Part shown: positions 1 to 12,944 of the stretch, piece after piece | Numbering within the stretch: position 1 is the stretch's first letter | Layout: every line of letters starts with the position of its first letter | NCBI GenBank assembly: GCA_034509735.1 | Contig: JACGWO010000002.1 | Span: forward strand, 49,287,115 to 49,351,114 | Origin: Sesamum alatum | Taxonomy: Eukaryota; Streptophyta; Magnoliopsida; Lamiales; Pedaliaceae | Direction: 5' to 3' | DNA length: 64,000 nt | The notes under the pieces: generated by a model | Database searches by the model: none | Told to the model about the DNA's origin: nothing | What the model saw: only the letters and a program-made list of their open reading frames with translations | Position numbers and translations under genes: made by a program

Positions 1-853
1 CGTCAAGTAGTGATTTTTCCTTTTTATGATTTTTTTTATCTTTTAATATGGTGAATGATATTGGAGGGAACACATCACAATAAAGAAATGCTTCATATTT
101 TGAAGTTATTATTAAATTAACAGAGTTTGTATTTCTATTTTCATTAGCAAAAAAAATTGTGCTAGACTTGTTGCATCGATGCAACTGAGTGGAAAAAATA
201 ATTTTGCAAAAAGATTGCCGCCCGAAATATTTCTCCTTAAGATTTTTTTAAGTACTGTTCTTAGTTTGAGCTATCATTTTTTTTTTTTTTTAAGAAGTCA
301 GAACACTGAAAAACCCCTCAGTTATAACATTACAAAATTTAAATCAATCAATGATCGTGAGGTTTAAGTAAATTAAAATAAAGGCCCATAAAAATGTAGT
401 TAACAAATGAATAGTAGGTTGAGAGTATATATAGCCATTGTAGAGTCTCCACATTGAGATGTTGCCACGTGACTAGCCATCTATGACTATGATTTCAACG
501 TGGGGTTTGGGATTCATGAATTTGCACAACTCGTATAGCCTTAATCTTTTTTCCACACAATCTTTGCAAGTGGGAGCATTTCTCAGAGCTTGTATAAATT
601 CTGTGCATGTATTTGTATTTCAATTCGTCGAATTTATACTTTATTATAATTGAAGAGTACTTGTTTGGTGTCTTAATTTTTTTGGTCTGTCATTTTTTAT
701 TTTAAATTATTTCAATATTTTTTTGCTTTTTCTCAAGCTCCAATTCTCTCTTTCTTTCCCCACTCTTCTCTCAATAACTTCCCACAACTTCTATTTTATT
801 TACTGTTTTTCATTTATTTAACTAAGATATATATTTTTAAAAAGTAATAATTA
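1..853. other. AT-rich intergenic, no gene seen
   Basis: No credible coding region is visible; the only open frame here is a short AT-rich one of about 60 codons with no family signature. A T-rich/CT-rich patch lies near 700-800. The segment ends at the target duplication of the MITE that follows. Confidence 0.6.
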
Positions 854-862
854 TATTATTTA

Positions 863-1260
863 GGCAAAATTATACTTTTGGTCCCATAGGACTGGGGGGT
901 CAATACTTTTGGTCCCGCGTTTCCTGAGATGATCAATTTAGTCTCAAAATTGAGAATTTTCGACACTTTTGGTCCCGCGCTTTCTAAAATGACCAATTTA
1001 GTCCCAAAGTCGGGAATTTTCGACAGTTTTGATCCGATTAGATGATTTCCGTCAAAAATGTTAACGGCAAACGTCTCGCCGTTAGTGGGACCAAATGTAT
1101 CGAAAATTCTCAATTTTGGGACTAAATTGGTCATTTCAGAAAGTGCGGGACCAAAAGTGTCGAAAATTCTCAATTTTGAGACTAAATTGATTATTTCATG
1201 AAGCACGAGACCAAAAGTGTTGACCCCTCAATTCTATAGGACCAAAAGTGTAATTTTACC
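863..1260. mobile_element. 398-bp long-TIR MITE, Mutator-like, perfect 9-bp TSD
   Basis: Both ends read inwards as near-identical arms: GGCAAAATTATACTTTTGG on the left, and GGTAAAATTACACTTTTGG from the complement of the right end. The arms extend almost to the centre, so the element is close to one long palindrome. It is flanked on both sides by TATTATTTA (854-862 and 1261-1269), a perfect 9-bp direct repeat. A 9-bp duplication with long TIRs is the signature of Mutator-like elements (known family property). A 116-codon antisense frame inside it is only a by-product of the repeated arms. Confidence 0.88.
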
Positions 1261-1269
1261 TATTATTTA

Positions 1270-2280
1270 AATTCTAAATTAATTGCACACACATTTGGGG
1301 GTGCCACACACACTAGTTTTCTTATAAGGGAGCTTATAGTGGTGAAATTCCTTATCAAATCTCATGTCTCTCTTGGCAGTGCTCGTAATGGTTGTACTGC
1401 CGTTTCAATATTTTTACTCCATCTTGTTTTACTAATTTCATATTAGGAAAATTCTTGTTCGGATAAGATTTGATCAAATTTGAATCAATCATATAGTAAA
1501 AGTGCAGTACACTTGTGTAATTGGTGTACAGTTCATGGAAAGTGACCAATTACATAACAAGTGTATCACATTTGCTCTATAATTGATTTGATTCGATCAA
1601 ACCTCATCTGGAAAAGAATTTTCCTCCTTCATCCTAATACAAGATTATACAAATTTAGATCTTACACGAAATAATTAACGTAGTCAATTAATTTATAAGT
1701 TATTTTTCTAGAAATAAGTGTTTGTGTTGTTGTTGTTTTTTTTTTCTTTACTGTTGTGTTGAGGAATATCTAATTATCATATGATGTTCATGTGCCAAAT
1801 TTTATTACAATATTACTCAATTTAATCATTGTAATTCAGCCAATACATTAGGACGTTAAAAATCGAGTCTACACTAAATCAAGTATTATAAGTATGTCAC
1901 CGTCTGCTCACAATACACTTACATACTTAGGATATATATTAATTAGTTTATTTTAATCTCATTGGATTCTTACGAAGCCATGTCGTGTAAAGATATCTTC
2001 ACTAACTCTATCTGATAAACAAATAGATTATTATATATAATAATAATATAAGGTTTTCAGTTCATCATTTCAAATCACGTCCATTTTAAACTAGTTACGA
2101 TTAAAATTTGCGAGAGACACGTATGTAATCAACGTAATTCACGTGGTTTGGGTATGTTTTCTCAAAGGCTTCTTACCTCCGGACTCGAGTAGGACAAACC
2201 AAGTATATTATATTTATTTTATAATTGGTTTGGTTCGATCAAACTTGATTCATACAAAAAAAATTTCCCACAAGAAATTG
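1270..2280. other. Intergenic upstream region of the chitinase gene
   Basis: AT-rich DNA with no recognisable gene. A short motif resembling TTTGATTCGATCAAA occurs near 1580 and again near 2230 (TTGGTTCGATCAAACTTG), so the upstream region carries small internal repeats. Cis-elements cannot be assigned reliably by eye. Confidence 0.45.
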
Positions 2281-2282
2281 CC

Positions 2283-2288
2283 TATAAA
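2283..2288 (+). promoter_or_regulatory. Probable TATA box of the chitinase gene
   Basis: TATAAA lies about 69 bases upstream of the ATG at 2352, leaving a leader of roughly 40 bases if transcription starts about 30 bases downstream. This is inferred from position and motif only. Confidence 0.6.
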
Positions 2289-2348
2289 ACCATGCACAAG
2301 CCTCTTCTCAAAATCACCCCGACAGATAGACAAAAAAATCAAGAATAA

Positions 2349-3302
<954 letters not shown>

Positions 3303-4479
3303 GCAACATGCTTGGCTTTTGCAGCATTGGCTAATTAATCCTGGCTTTTAGGATTATAGTAGTATAAAATAATCCAATGCATGTACCATGTATCATATGA
3401 ATAAATAAATCAGTTATAAAATAAAAAGATTCAGCTCGTTGAGTTATTGATCACATTGTATATAATAACTCCAAAAAAATTGTTATTCTAGTTCCAACCT
3501 TAATTGTATTATTTTTTTATGAAAACAGCACGTACATGGCACGAGCTTCGTTAAATTTTGAGAGGGAAATTAAGGTTTTTTCCTTCATTGAATTAAGATT
3601 AAATTATAAAATATTTAGAATTATGGGATGTAATGTGATGTGTGTAAAAATAATTGAACTAAAATCGGAAAATAACTAACTTTTAGGACGTGAAATGCGA
3701 TTTTCTATCAGCGTGTATATGCTTGGTCAAGTTAGTTGTTTTCAAGCATTTTGGGATATGGGAATAGAGAATTTGATTAGATATATAACAAGGGGGCAAA
3801 AATAGATTTACGTAGGATTATGGGGCCCACCCACTGCGCAGCATTAGCTATTTCGAGCCGCCGCCTACCGGGAGGTTTACGATGAGATACGACGTCATTT
3901 GTGACTTCAGGAGTTTGAGATTGTGTGCGGTTGATGCTTTGGTTATTTTCTGCAACCGTCTGCTAATTGGAGGGTTTAGATAAATTTTTTGAAATTTACG
4001 GAAGCACCCACTGGATTGTTTTTATTTTCTATAAGATCCACAGAAATCTTTAGTTATGTGGAATTGGTCCTTGTAAGAAGTATTAAGGTCACCTTTTACT
4101 ATAGGGATAACAAAGAAATGTCCTTGTAAGAAGTATTAAGATTACCTATAAAGGTCTCATACTTTATAGGATTAGCATTTTTTATCCCACTAGATTAAAA
4201 GACGCTATAGATGTGATCTCATGTACTAATTCTACGAGAACAAATCTGTTAAGTTTTCGATTTACCTCTATAATGTATTTTAATCCTGTGTGATTAAAAA
4301 TTTTTATTCCATAAAATACGAGATCTAAAAGTTCAATGTCGTCCTATTTTGGACAACAACGTTGACCAACGAGGACGCACAGGAAGAAAAGTGAGCCCGC
4401 ACGCGGAGGATTGACGACGCCCGCATCCTAGCGTGCACGGTGCACCGGTTTTCTTAACATGCGCCTCCAGTTCCACTAT
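3303..4479. other. Chitinase 3' UTR, then promoter region of the WRKY19-like gene
   Basis: AATAAATAAAT around 3400 is a plausible poly(A) signal for the chitinase. The rest is AT-rich until about 3830, then more GC-rich up to 4460, consistent with a proximal promoter. Two near-repeats of a TCCTTGTAAGAAGTATTAAG segment lie near 4070 and 4110. No coding region is visible. Confidence 0.5.
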
Positions 4480-6212
4480 TAATTGAATTTCTCACTCGTT
4501 TTTTGTTCTTGCATTTTCTCCACCTTTCTCTTTTTTGTCCTATCAATATCTCTCGGATTTGCCTGCACCCAAAACCCTAGCTGTTGCCAGGCGGCGCAAT
4601 CTATCACAACTCCTGCCACTGTTCCCTTGATTCCTCCAGGTAGTTTGAACTTTAAGCATAATTCAGTGCTTTCTGTTATACAAGTCATTGATTTCAATTC
4701 ATTACCTTTGTTGATTTGTTTTCTTTAGTTTTTCCGAAAATTCCTGATTGGAGTCTTCTCTGTGGGAAGTTGGAAAATTCAGTTGTATTTGGTGTGGTCG
4801 TCTGGTTTTGTGTTGCAATTTTTGTGTTCTTCTTTTTTTGCTATGATTAGAACGTGAAAAATTGAAGCTCTTTTTGTTGAATCTTTCTAATGTGGGTGTT
4901 TTAGATCCTTGGTGAAATGTTTTGCTCTATTTTAAATTTCTTTGTTTTTTTCCACAAATCCTGAAAGGAGTGGGTGCTATTATATGTCAAAATCTTCGAC
5001 TTGATTGGAACTTATGTCCTGACTCGTGATCAGATACCATACTTAATTATTTTTCAAGTTTTTAGGATTTTATGGTTGGGGGGAGGGGGGGTGGTATTGC
5101 ACCATTTTATTCAGTCGTTTATTTGTGAACAGGGAGATATGTTTTCTTTTTTCTCTATTTAGTAATATATTCAATCTTTGAGAAATTGCAGGACCAATGA
5201 TTCAATAGGTGTCTGTTTCTTTCTTGTTTAATTTTTTCCTTAGCATAAAGGAGAAAGTTTTGTGAAATGAGTTCTGTTTTTCCTTCAAATGGTGTATGCA
5301 ACACGGAATCATTGCAAAGCGTGGACCTTTGTGTATGCATTTCGACTTGAATAGTATATTTCAGTTGTGTTTATGACTTGCCACTTGGCTTAAACCTGTT
5401 AATTGGTGAGGTCTCATATATGATGTTTCCATTTACTACATGAGCTTTAACAAACTTAACCATTCGTTGTGATTAATAAGATGAGGGATTCTGAAGTTTT
5501 GAGCTGGTTGACTGGGCAAATTAAATGATGATGTATGTAGAAAGTTTCATGTCTGCTCATTTCACCTGTAAGTGTAAGTTGTATTGTTCATCCCTTGTGT
5601 GTTATGCAGCTGTTTGTAGCTTTGAATGTGTTGAAGTTCTTTCGTTGAAATTGACAAAATTACTATATGGTGTCAGTGGATTGACATGCTTGTGGCGTTA
5701 TCTGACATAAAGATTTCGTTGCATCTGGAGTTCGGTAACCTGACAGAATCCTGTATGAATTTGTCGATATTGGAATTCCTTTTATTTTTAACAGTCCATG
5801 TTTTCATCTCAAAAGCTCAGCCTATAATGATTTTGATTTATTTAACTTAGACTGTCTGATTTTTTATCTGGAAAACTCTCAGCTCAGCTGATGATATATT
5901 TAATTGCTTGAAACAGGATGACAGCTGTGAGCTTCATATGCAGACACACGCAAATGCTTTTCAAATGATACATTCGTTCAGCTTGTAACGTGCTCGATTG
6001 CATTCTTAGATCTTACAATGGATCGTCAGGACACATCGGGTTTTGTTAGTGGTGGCTGCTTTCTCATAGGATGCTTGGTTTGATCTTCAGTTACTAGATT
6101 TTCTTCTTGTTTTCTTCTTCTTCCCAGTTGACCTCAGAAGTTCAGCAATCCACTTGTTTCCTACTGATTTTACTATTCTGGCTTGGCTGGCTCAAGTCGT
6201 GAATTATAGTGC
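4480..6212 (+). other. 5' leader with intron of the WRKY19-like gene
   Basis: A pyrimidine-rich leader exon appears to run from about 4480 to 4640, ending CCTCCAG|GTAGTTTG (donor). The following T-rich stretch to about 5916 looks like an intron, ending TTGAAACAG|GATGAC. The rest of the leader holds a 21-codon uORF starting ATGGATCGTCAG near 6019 before the main ATG at 6213. The exact transcription start and any alternative splicing cannot be read from the sequence. Confidence 0.5.
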
Positions 6213-8099
6213 ATGGACGGTACCCACAGCCATACTACTTTGGCCTATGCGTCGAAAGATCTTGGCGAAGTTGTTGACCAAACAGTTGTTTCTGCTATAG
6301 ATTCTGATCCTACCATGTCGAACTTGTGCTTTTCAGAGGGAAGCAAGAGAAAATGTAGTGCTGTTGATTGGTCTATTGACTTGAAAACTGGATCTTCTCA
6401 TCTTCTTGGGCTGACGCATTCATCAAGCTCATTCACTAGCATATGCTCAGGCAAAGAAATGGAAGAGGACTCATTTATTGATCTTGGTCTAAGGATCAAC
6501 CTCAACACTGGAGATAACAGGCTGTCCAATCCAAAGAAGGTTTCCACTGTGACATTAGATGCGCATAAGATAAGGAAGCCTATTTTAGACCTTCAATTAA
6601 GTTTATCCACAGGACCTGCTGAATCTGATGTAACCATATTATCCCAAGGGTTGATTGCTTGCCAGAATTATTCCGAGTCACCAGCTTTAGCCCCTGCAGC
6701 TGAAATAGTGGATGAAGGATCAACATCATCTAGGTGGAAAACAGGCCCTCTTGTCCCCCCCCTGCAGAAAGTGGAAATTTCCAGCCTTTTTGACCAAAAC
6801 CATGTCTATAGCAACCCTAATCTACTGAGCCTAAATATTCCATCAGCTGCAGAAATATCACCGAGCGCAGTTGGCAATGCTTCTTGCCTAGTTAATAAAC
6901 AACAGCAACAAAAAACTGGCGCTAAAACATGCAAGTTTGAAGGATGCACCACGGGTGCACGAGGTGCCTCTGGACTCTGTATCACCCATGGAGGTGGCAG
7001 AAGGTGTCAGAGAGCTGGCTGCCAGAAGGGCGCTGAAGGCAAAGCCGTCTTTTGTAAGGCACATGGAGGTGGTCGGAGGTGCCATCATCTCGGGTGTACT
7101 AAAAGTGCTGAAGGCCGTACGGGCTACTGCATACATCATGGTGGCGGTAGGCGGTGCAATCATGATGGCTGCTCGCGTGCAGCAAGAGGTAAGTCTGGCC
7201 TATGCATCCGTCATGGAGGGGGAAAAAGGTGCAAGATGGAAAATTGCACCAAGAGTGCCGAGGGTATCTCTGGCCTCTGTATATCTCATGGAGGTGGGCG
7301 TCGCTGCCAATATCCAAAATGCACAAAAGGTGCTCAAGGAAGCACCATGTTATGTAAAGCTCATGGTGGTGGGAGAAGGTGCATGTTTTTGGGGTGCACA
7401 AAAGGTGCCGAAGGTGGCACTCTATTCTGTAAAGGCCATGGTGGTGGCAAGAGGTGTACATCTGAAGGATGCACAAAAAGCGTGCATGGCGGAACTTTAT
7501 TTTGTGTTAGTCATGGTGGGGGCAAGAGATGTGCCGCCCCCGAATGTACCAAGAGTGCATGGGGGTGCACAAACTATTGTGTCCGTCATGGTGGTGGAAA
7601 AAGGTGCAAGTTTGATGGATGCACAAAGAGTGCACAAGGAAGCACCGATTTCTGCAAGGCACATGGTGGAGGAAAACGATGCTTATGGGGGCAGATGGGT
7701 TCCGCATATGGTTGTCTAGATGCCGTTCCATGTGATAAGTTTGCTAGGGGAAGATCCGGCCTCTGTGCTGCCCACAGTACCCAAGTGCAGGAGAAGAGCT
7801 TTGAGATGGTTTCTGCAACTAAGGAACTTGAATCGAGAATGTCTATCCAGATGAAAGGCATTGCATCTGAAAACGTTTCTTACCCTGGCACAACTGACGA
7901 TTGTGGGGCAACATCAATTGGTTTGATAGGTTATGGACATCAACTCATTTCTCTGCCAAATATTCTTCAGGAGAAAATCGTTATCAGAAAATCTAGCTTG
8001 GATCGTCCTTCTCTTCCAGAAGGCAGGGTACATGGGGGTAACTTGATGTCGATGCTTGGACAAGAAAGTTCTTATCACATGCCTCACAGCTGGGTGTAA
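6213..8099 (+). CDS. WRKY19-like / loricrin-like protein with ten Cys-His zinc-ribbon repeats
   Basis: A 628-aa protein encoded in one exon. The N-terminal ~235 residues are Ser/Thr-rich and contain short conserved-looking blocks (DLQLSLSTGPAESDV, VDEGSTSS). From about residue 240 to 520 there are ten tandem units of ~25 residues with the pattern CxxxGCTKxAxGxxxxCxxHGGGxRC, plus a degenerate eleventh (LWGQMGSAYG...CDKF...CAAH). Two Cys, a third Cys and a His per unit suggest one metal site each. Arabidopsis At5g64550/At5g09670 and the repeat part of WRKY19 have the same architecture (established knowledge). No WRKYGQK heptad is present, so it is not itself a WRKY factor despite the common database name. 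The C-terminal ~100 residues are unremarkable. Nuclear role and DNA or protein binding are inferred; biochemical function is not established. The gene converges on PKP2, and the two stop codons lie about 680 bases apart. Confidence 0.9.
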   Translation: MDGTHSHTTLAYASKDLGEVVDQTVVSAIDSDPTMSNLCFSEGSKRKCSAVDWSIDLKTGSSHLLGLTHSSSSFTSICSGKEMEEDSFIDLGLRINLNTGDNRLSNPKKVSTVTLDAHKIRKPILDLQLSLSTGPAESDVTILSQGLIACQNYSESPALAPAAEIVDEGSTSSRWKTGPLVPPLQKVEISSLFDQNHVYSNPNLLSLNIPSAAEISPSAVGNASCLVNKQQQQKTGAKTCKFEGCTTGARGASGLCITHGGGRRCQRAGCQKGAEGKAVFCKAHGGGRRCHHLGCTKSAEGRTGYCIHHGGGRRCNHDGCSRAARGKSGLCIRHGGGKRCKMENCTKSAEGISGLCISHGGGRRCQYPKCTKGAQGSTMLCKAHGGGRRCMFLGCTKGAEGGTLFCKGHGGGKRCTSEGCTKSVHGGTLFCVSHGGGKRCAAPECTKSAWGCTNYCVRHGGGKRCKFDGCTKSAQGSTDFCKAHGGGKRCLWGQMGSAYGCLDAVPCDKFARGRSGLCAAHSTQVQEKSFEMVSATKELESRMSIQMKGIASENVSYPGTTDDCGATSIGLIGYGHQLISLPNILQEKIVIRKSSLDRPSLPEGRVHGGNLMSMLGQESSYHMPHSWV

Positions 8100-8779
8100 G
8101 CTAGTTCTACCCAATATATGTTATGCTGAGTTCTGTTGGTTGAAGTCAAGTTGTATGCATATCAATATTTTGTCAAAGTATAGATGGATTCTAGGACTTC
8201 TGAAGTCAAAGGTGCAAGTAGTTCTCTTGTAAATACCGTATTTATCAATTTATCAACCAAATTATTGTAAATAGTAATAATAATATTATCAATGTTTATA
8301 TTCTAGTTTGCTTTTCATGGTATATTTAGCTTTTAATAGCGGCTTTTACTAAATTACTTCCTCTTGATTTTGACAGAGTTGGACATATTCCATCTTCTGT
8401 GGTACACGGACCTAATTGCAAATGATAAACAAGCCAGATGAAAGGAATGTACTGCGACAACTTTCTACTATTCTCCAGTGCTTTCATTCAACTAACAAGT
8501 TCGTTACAAGCTCAACAAAACTGGTTAAGTTTCTAGCAGGAAAAATCACATGAAAATGGTTGGAAGATGACAAGAAAACAATAAATTTAGAAGAAACCGA
8601 ATTGCTGAATGGAAAATTAACTAATAAAAGTTACTGCAACCTTGGTTCAACTGGCTCGAGTTGATAAATATGGCATCGAAGAATTGACAATGATCGTAAG
8701 GCGAGAGCATATTTCTCGAATCTCTTTGCCGTCTTAGCATGTAATGGTGAGGGTATAGATCTCTAATCTCCTTTCCCAT
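8100..8779. other. Convergent 3' UTRs of the WRKY19-like gene and PKP2
   Basis: Following the stop at 8097-8099, AATAGTAATAATAAT near 8270 and other A/T-rich blocks could act as plus-strand poly(A) signals. The minus-strand PKP2 transcript must end in the same interval. No third gene is visible. Confidence 0.5.
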
Positions 8780-11700
8780 CTACACTTTCCTGACCTGAAT
8801 GTTATGAGTGGATTGGGATCGCCATATAGGTTGTCTGCCACTTTGAACGAGAGCCACCTGCTCGCCCTCTTTCACCATTCCTTGCTTCTATAAATATGGC
8901 AAGAAGTCGGTATGAGAACAAAGGTGGTAGTTTCTCTCTATGCTATAAACAAGAACTATATCGAAATACAAGAGAAAACAGTGGATGCGAATTGTATAAA
9001 CTGTGGTATAAAAGAGAAACTATTAAGGTCATGCTGACCTGAGCAGAATGTACTGATTTAGAGTGTTACGTTAGATGAAATAATAAATCCACATTGCTGG
9101 GGGAATTATCATTATATTTATTCATTTTAATCTGGAAAAATAGTCTCTTATTGAAAGTCAGTTGTGAAAATCAATGCATCTATAATCATCTTTTTTCTTT
9201 TCGATCATTGATTTGGTTAGTGACTTGTATAAAATACTTGATGACTGTCAAATAACAGCATAGATGGAATTTCACCTGTAAGAGCGCCAATGCGTTGGCA
9301 AATGTCTCCTCAGCATCAGCTGAGAATTCCATGTGTATGGGGCAAACCCCCTGGTACAAAGCCAATCTCTGCTGTACTCTCTTCCTGTTACACAGTTATA
9401 TTATAGTAAGAATCAAGTATTTGAAGGTTCAGGACTTGAAGTTACCTTTTAAATAATTTTTTCAATTACTTTTGAATAATCATGTTTCAGTATTGTGCTA
9501 TATTGAGGATTCAGACATCAGAAAGCATAATGGTAGGATGGGCTTAGTCGCTTTTCTCGCAAACTAACATTTCCATTAAAAAAGCAGATGCATCAACTTA
9601 AAATGGACTTCACGTGACTCACTCATTGGTGAAAGCAAAAATTGTGCCGGCTGGGCGGTAATGGCTCAGTAGGATGGCCATGAACCCAGTTCTGGTGAAG
9701 ACAACAATTGAAGTTCCAAGTGTGTTAGACATCATTGTTGCATGGAATGCAAACATCTCGCTCATATGATTCTGCACGAAACAAAGATAATCAGTAATAA
9801 CAATGTCAATGAGCTTTACAAGCATGTTCAATTTGTGTGTGGATAACAGAGTTAGAAATTGTCAAGAAAAGACTACCCTGACCTTGAAGGCCAGGCCAAG
9901 ATTTGGAGGAGTTTGTGTGCCAACTATAGTAGCTTCAGTCCGCAAAGAGACTGTGTGCATGACCTTGACAGCTTTCAGAGGATACCTAACATGGAAGCGA
10001 AATTAATCCCAATCATGCAAGCCAAGGGTAATACTGCACTAAGCAGTTTGTGAAACAAATATAGGCCTAATATCAAAATCAATGAATTATTACTCACTTC
10101 CCGTGGGCAGTTTCTCCAGAGAGCATAACTGCATCAGCACCCTCTCTAACAGCAATGGCAATGTCTGATACCTCTGCTCGTGTGGGAGTCGGATGTACGA
10201 TCATGCTTTCAAGCATATTTGTTGCTACAATAACTGCTTTTCCCATACTACGACATATCCTGATAATTTCTTCCTACAGTTGCGATTAATTGCTTTGTAA
10301 CATACTACCACTTGACAATGTGACTACTACACAAATATCGAGCTATCATATTCCTCCATGTTAAATTATCAAAGCAGACAAGGAAAATGAAGCACAGATC
10401 TTTCTTAAAGAAAACATCACGAGATTACCTGCAACAAAGGAACCTCTTCAATTGGCAACTCAGCTCCAAGATCCCCTCTGGCAACCATTGCCTGACAAGA
10501 AAAGAAATCAGCTGTTATCTTGCTGTGATAAATCAAACATTTACCAAATTAATTAGTTAAAAGGATTAAAGTAGAAATAAATCAAGAGAGATAAGTAGCT
10601 AATCCGGTTTCACTAAATAAAGACGTAACATAAAGCTACGTATCTACTTAAAAAGGTAGTTATAAAGTTTGACTTTCCACAAATCCAAATAGCTTGAGTA
10701 TCATAAAAGTTTCTCCCAAATTGATTCAAACAGTCATGTCGTTACCCCATCAGATGCAGTAATTATTGAATGCAAATTTGGTATGGAATCTGCACTTTCA
10801 ATTTTTACGATGACATGAATGTCTGCACCAGCCTCTGCAGAAAAAAAGAATAAGAACTCATTATGTCAGATGTATACCTCTTTAACGTTGTACTGTAATT
10901 ATACAGCCCAGATTTTGAAATTTACCTTTAAGATAATTCTTTAGTTCATGGACCACAGCTGCATCCTTGACAAAGGAAACAGCATAGAAGTCAACTTTGT
11001 TGTCCACTCCAAATTTGATGTCATCCCAGTCCTTTTCTGTTGCATTAATAGTGGCAGAAGACCATTAACAAAAGGAAGAAAAAGGAAACGCAGAATACCC
11101 AGCAGTCAAAGCAAAATTGACAAACATGCATATATAACATTGTTATTAGCACGATAACACTTGGTGATTTAACAAGTATGATTGCTTATCTGACCAGTAA
11201 TGGAGGGGAGTGTCGCGCTTTTCCCTCGAACATTAAGATGTCGTCGAGATTTAAGCTCTCCTCCATCAACAACTTCACATTTCACTGAATCTTCATTCTT
11301 TGACGTTACAACTAATGACATCATACCACCTGGCATCATCCAGCAATAGTCAGCAGCAAAAAAAGTAATAGCACAAAAAGTTCTTTTCCAGAATGTAATT
11401 ATGGAAAACGGTCTCTGCTATGACGTTCATGTTGGCAAGCAGGGTATGGACAAAGAAAAAGAAAAGAAAACAGGTAAAAGGGGGAAAAAGTAAAACACAT
11501 TCACAAGTTCATGCACACACAAGAGAGGCAAATTTACGAATTTGCATTGAGAGTGCATATATTACCATTCACATTTAGTCTTTTTTCTATTTTTCCTTTT
11601 GTTGACAGTAAACACAAACCAAAAGATTCATAGTAATATACCATCAACAAGAAGCATATCCCCAACTTCTACATCATTAACAAAATCATCGTAGTTGACA

Positions 11701-12913
11701 CTGACACAGTCTGCTGTGCCAACTCCTCTTCGAATTGTAAAAGTAAATTCCTGACCAGTTGTCAATGTAATTGGTTGAGGTAAATCGCCACTTCTAACCT
11801 CAGGACCCTGCCAGCAGAATTCACATGGTATTAACATATAGACTAAATGAAAGACAAAATTAGCATATATAAAGGAAGGGATGCTGGATGCCCTCACAAA
11901 CATTTACTCTAAATGCTATATATGTTTGAGATGGGCTGCCCCGTTCTGCTCTGAGGTCATAGAAAAGTTAGAGGGCATATAATGATCTATGATTGAACGA
12001 ACTGACCAAGCTATCCAGATTGCTCCATAATTTTGAAGCCCACCAACTAAGCATTCAAACTATAATGACAGCAATCTGACGATGAAAACCTTTACTTGAA
12101 AAGCTTACCCATTTTGATGCCTAACATACACTAAGCAGAAGTTTGAATGGAAAAAGGACTTGCCTTGGTGTCAAGCATGATGGCAATAACATTGTCTTTT
12201 GCTTGAGCATTATATTCCTTAACCAAATCAATGACTTTCTGGTGTGATGCATGGTCTCCGTGGGACATATTAAGACGAGCAACATTCATTCCAGCCTCTG
12301 CCAGCTTCCATATCATTTCTCTCGTGTTCGTTGATGGACCAATTGTGCAGACAATCTTAGTCTTGCGCCTGACTGTAGGCTTAGACCACACGCCCACAGA
12401 TATGTCCCCAAGTTGTGAAATCCCTTGTACATACTGATTTTGCTCTTCAGCCTGGTCAAAGGAAAGCAACCAAATTCATGTTTAGTAAGTAGCTGCACAA
12501 ATATCATTTTATTTAGAGCATATTTCTTCCGTGAATGGAGGTCCAGAACAACCTAACAGTGGAGATAAGTGAGTTCTAGTCCAAATAGACAAGTCAAGGT
12601 TAGACAGAAAAGTAAAGGTTCCTATACAGGAAACAAAAACTTCGGAGGGACATATGTGCTATATTTGACGACATGGAATTGCAGATATTAACAAGGAAAA
12701 CACTTACATAGGTACATTCGAAGAGCTTCAATACTGAAGGTCGATTCATCATAACTAAACTAACATAAGTCCAATTTAACTAAGTAATCCTGCTTTATAA
12801 AGCAAAGTTTGTCTCAAAGGTTTGGATTGCAAGCATAGAAATTTCAGAAATGAAGTGGTAGAGTCCAAGCAAGTAGCAACAAAGATTTTTTCTTTAAACA
12901 GAGAAACTTATTT

Positions 12914-12944
<31 letters not shown>

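Noticed and set aside
856..1206. 116-codon minus-strand frame with internal repeats (LRIFDTFGP)
   Set aside because: It lies entirely inside the palindromic MITE at 863-1260 and its repeats are those of the TIRs.
6937..7719. 260-codon plus-strand frame overlapping the WRKY19-like repeats, and several antisense frames of 70-125 codons
   Set aside because: They are shadows of a repeat whose unit length is a multiple of three; a stop-free unit stays open in other frames. They lack family features, while the main frame has strict Cys/His periodicity.
8400..8780. Extra 3' exon for PKP2
   Set aside because: The frame ends at a clear stop right after the conserved QVRKV terminus at 8780; downstream DNA is UTR.
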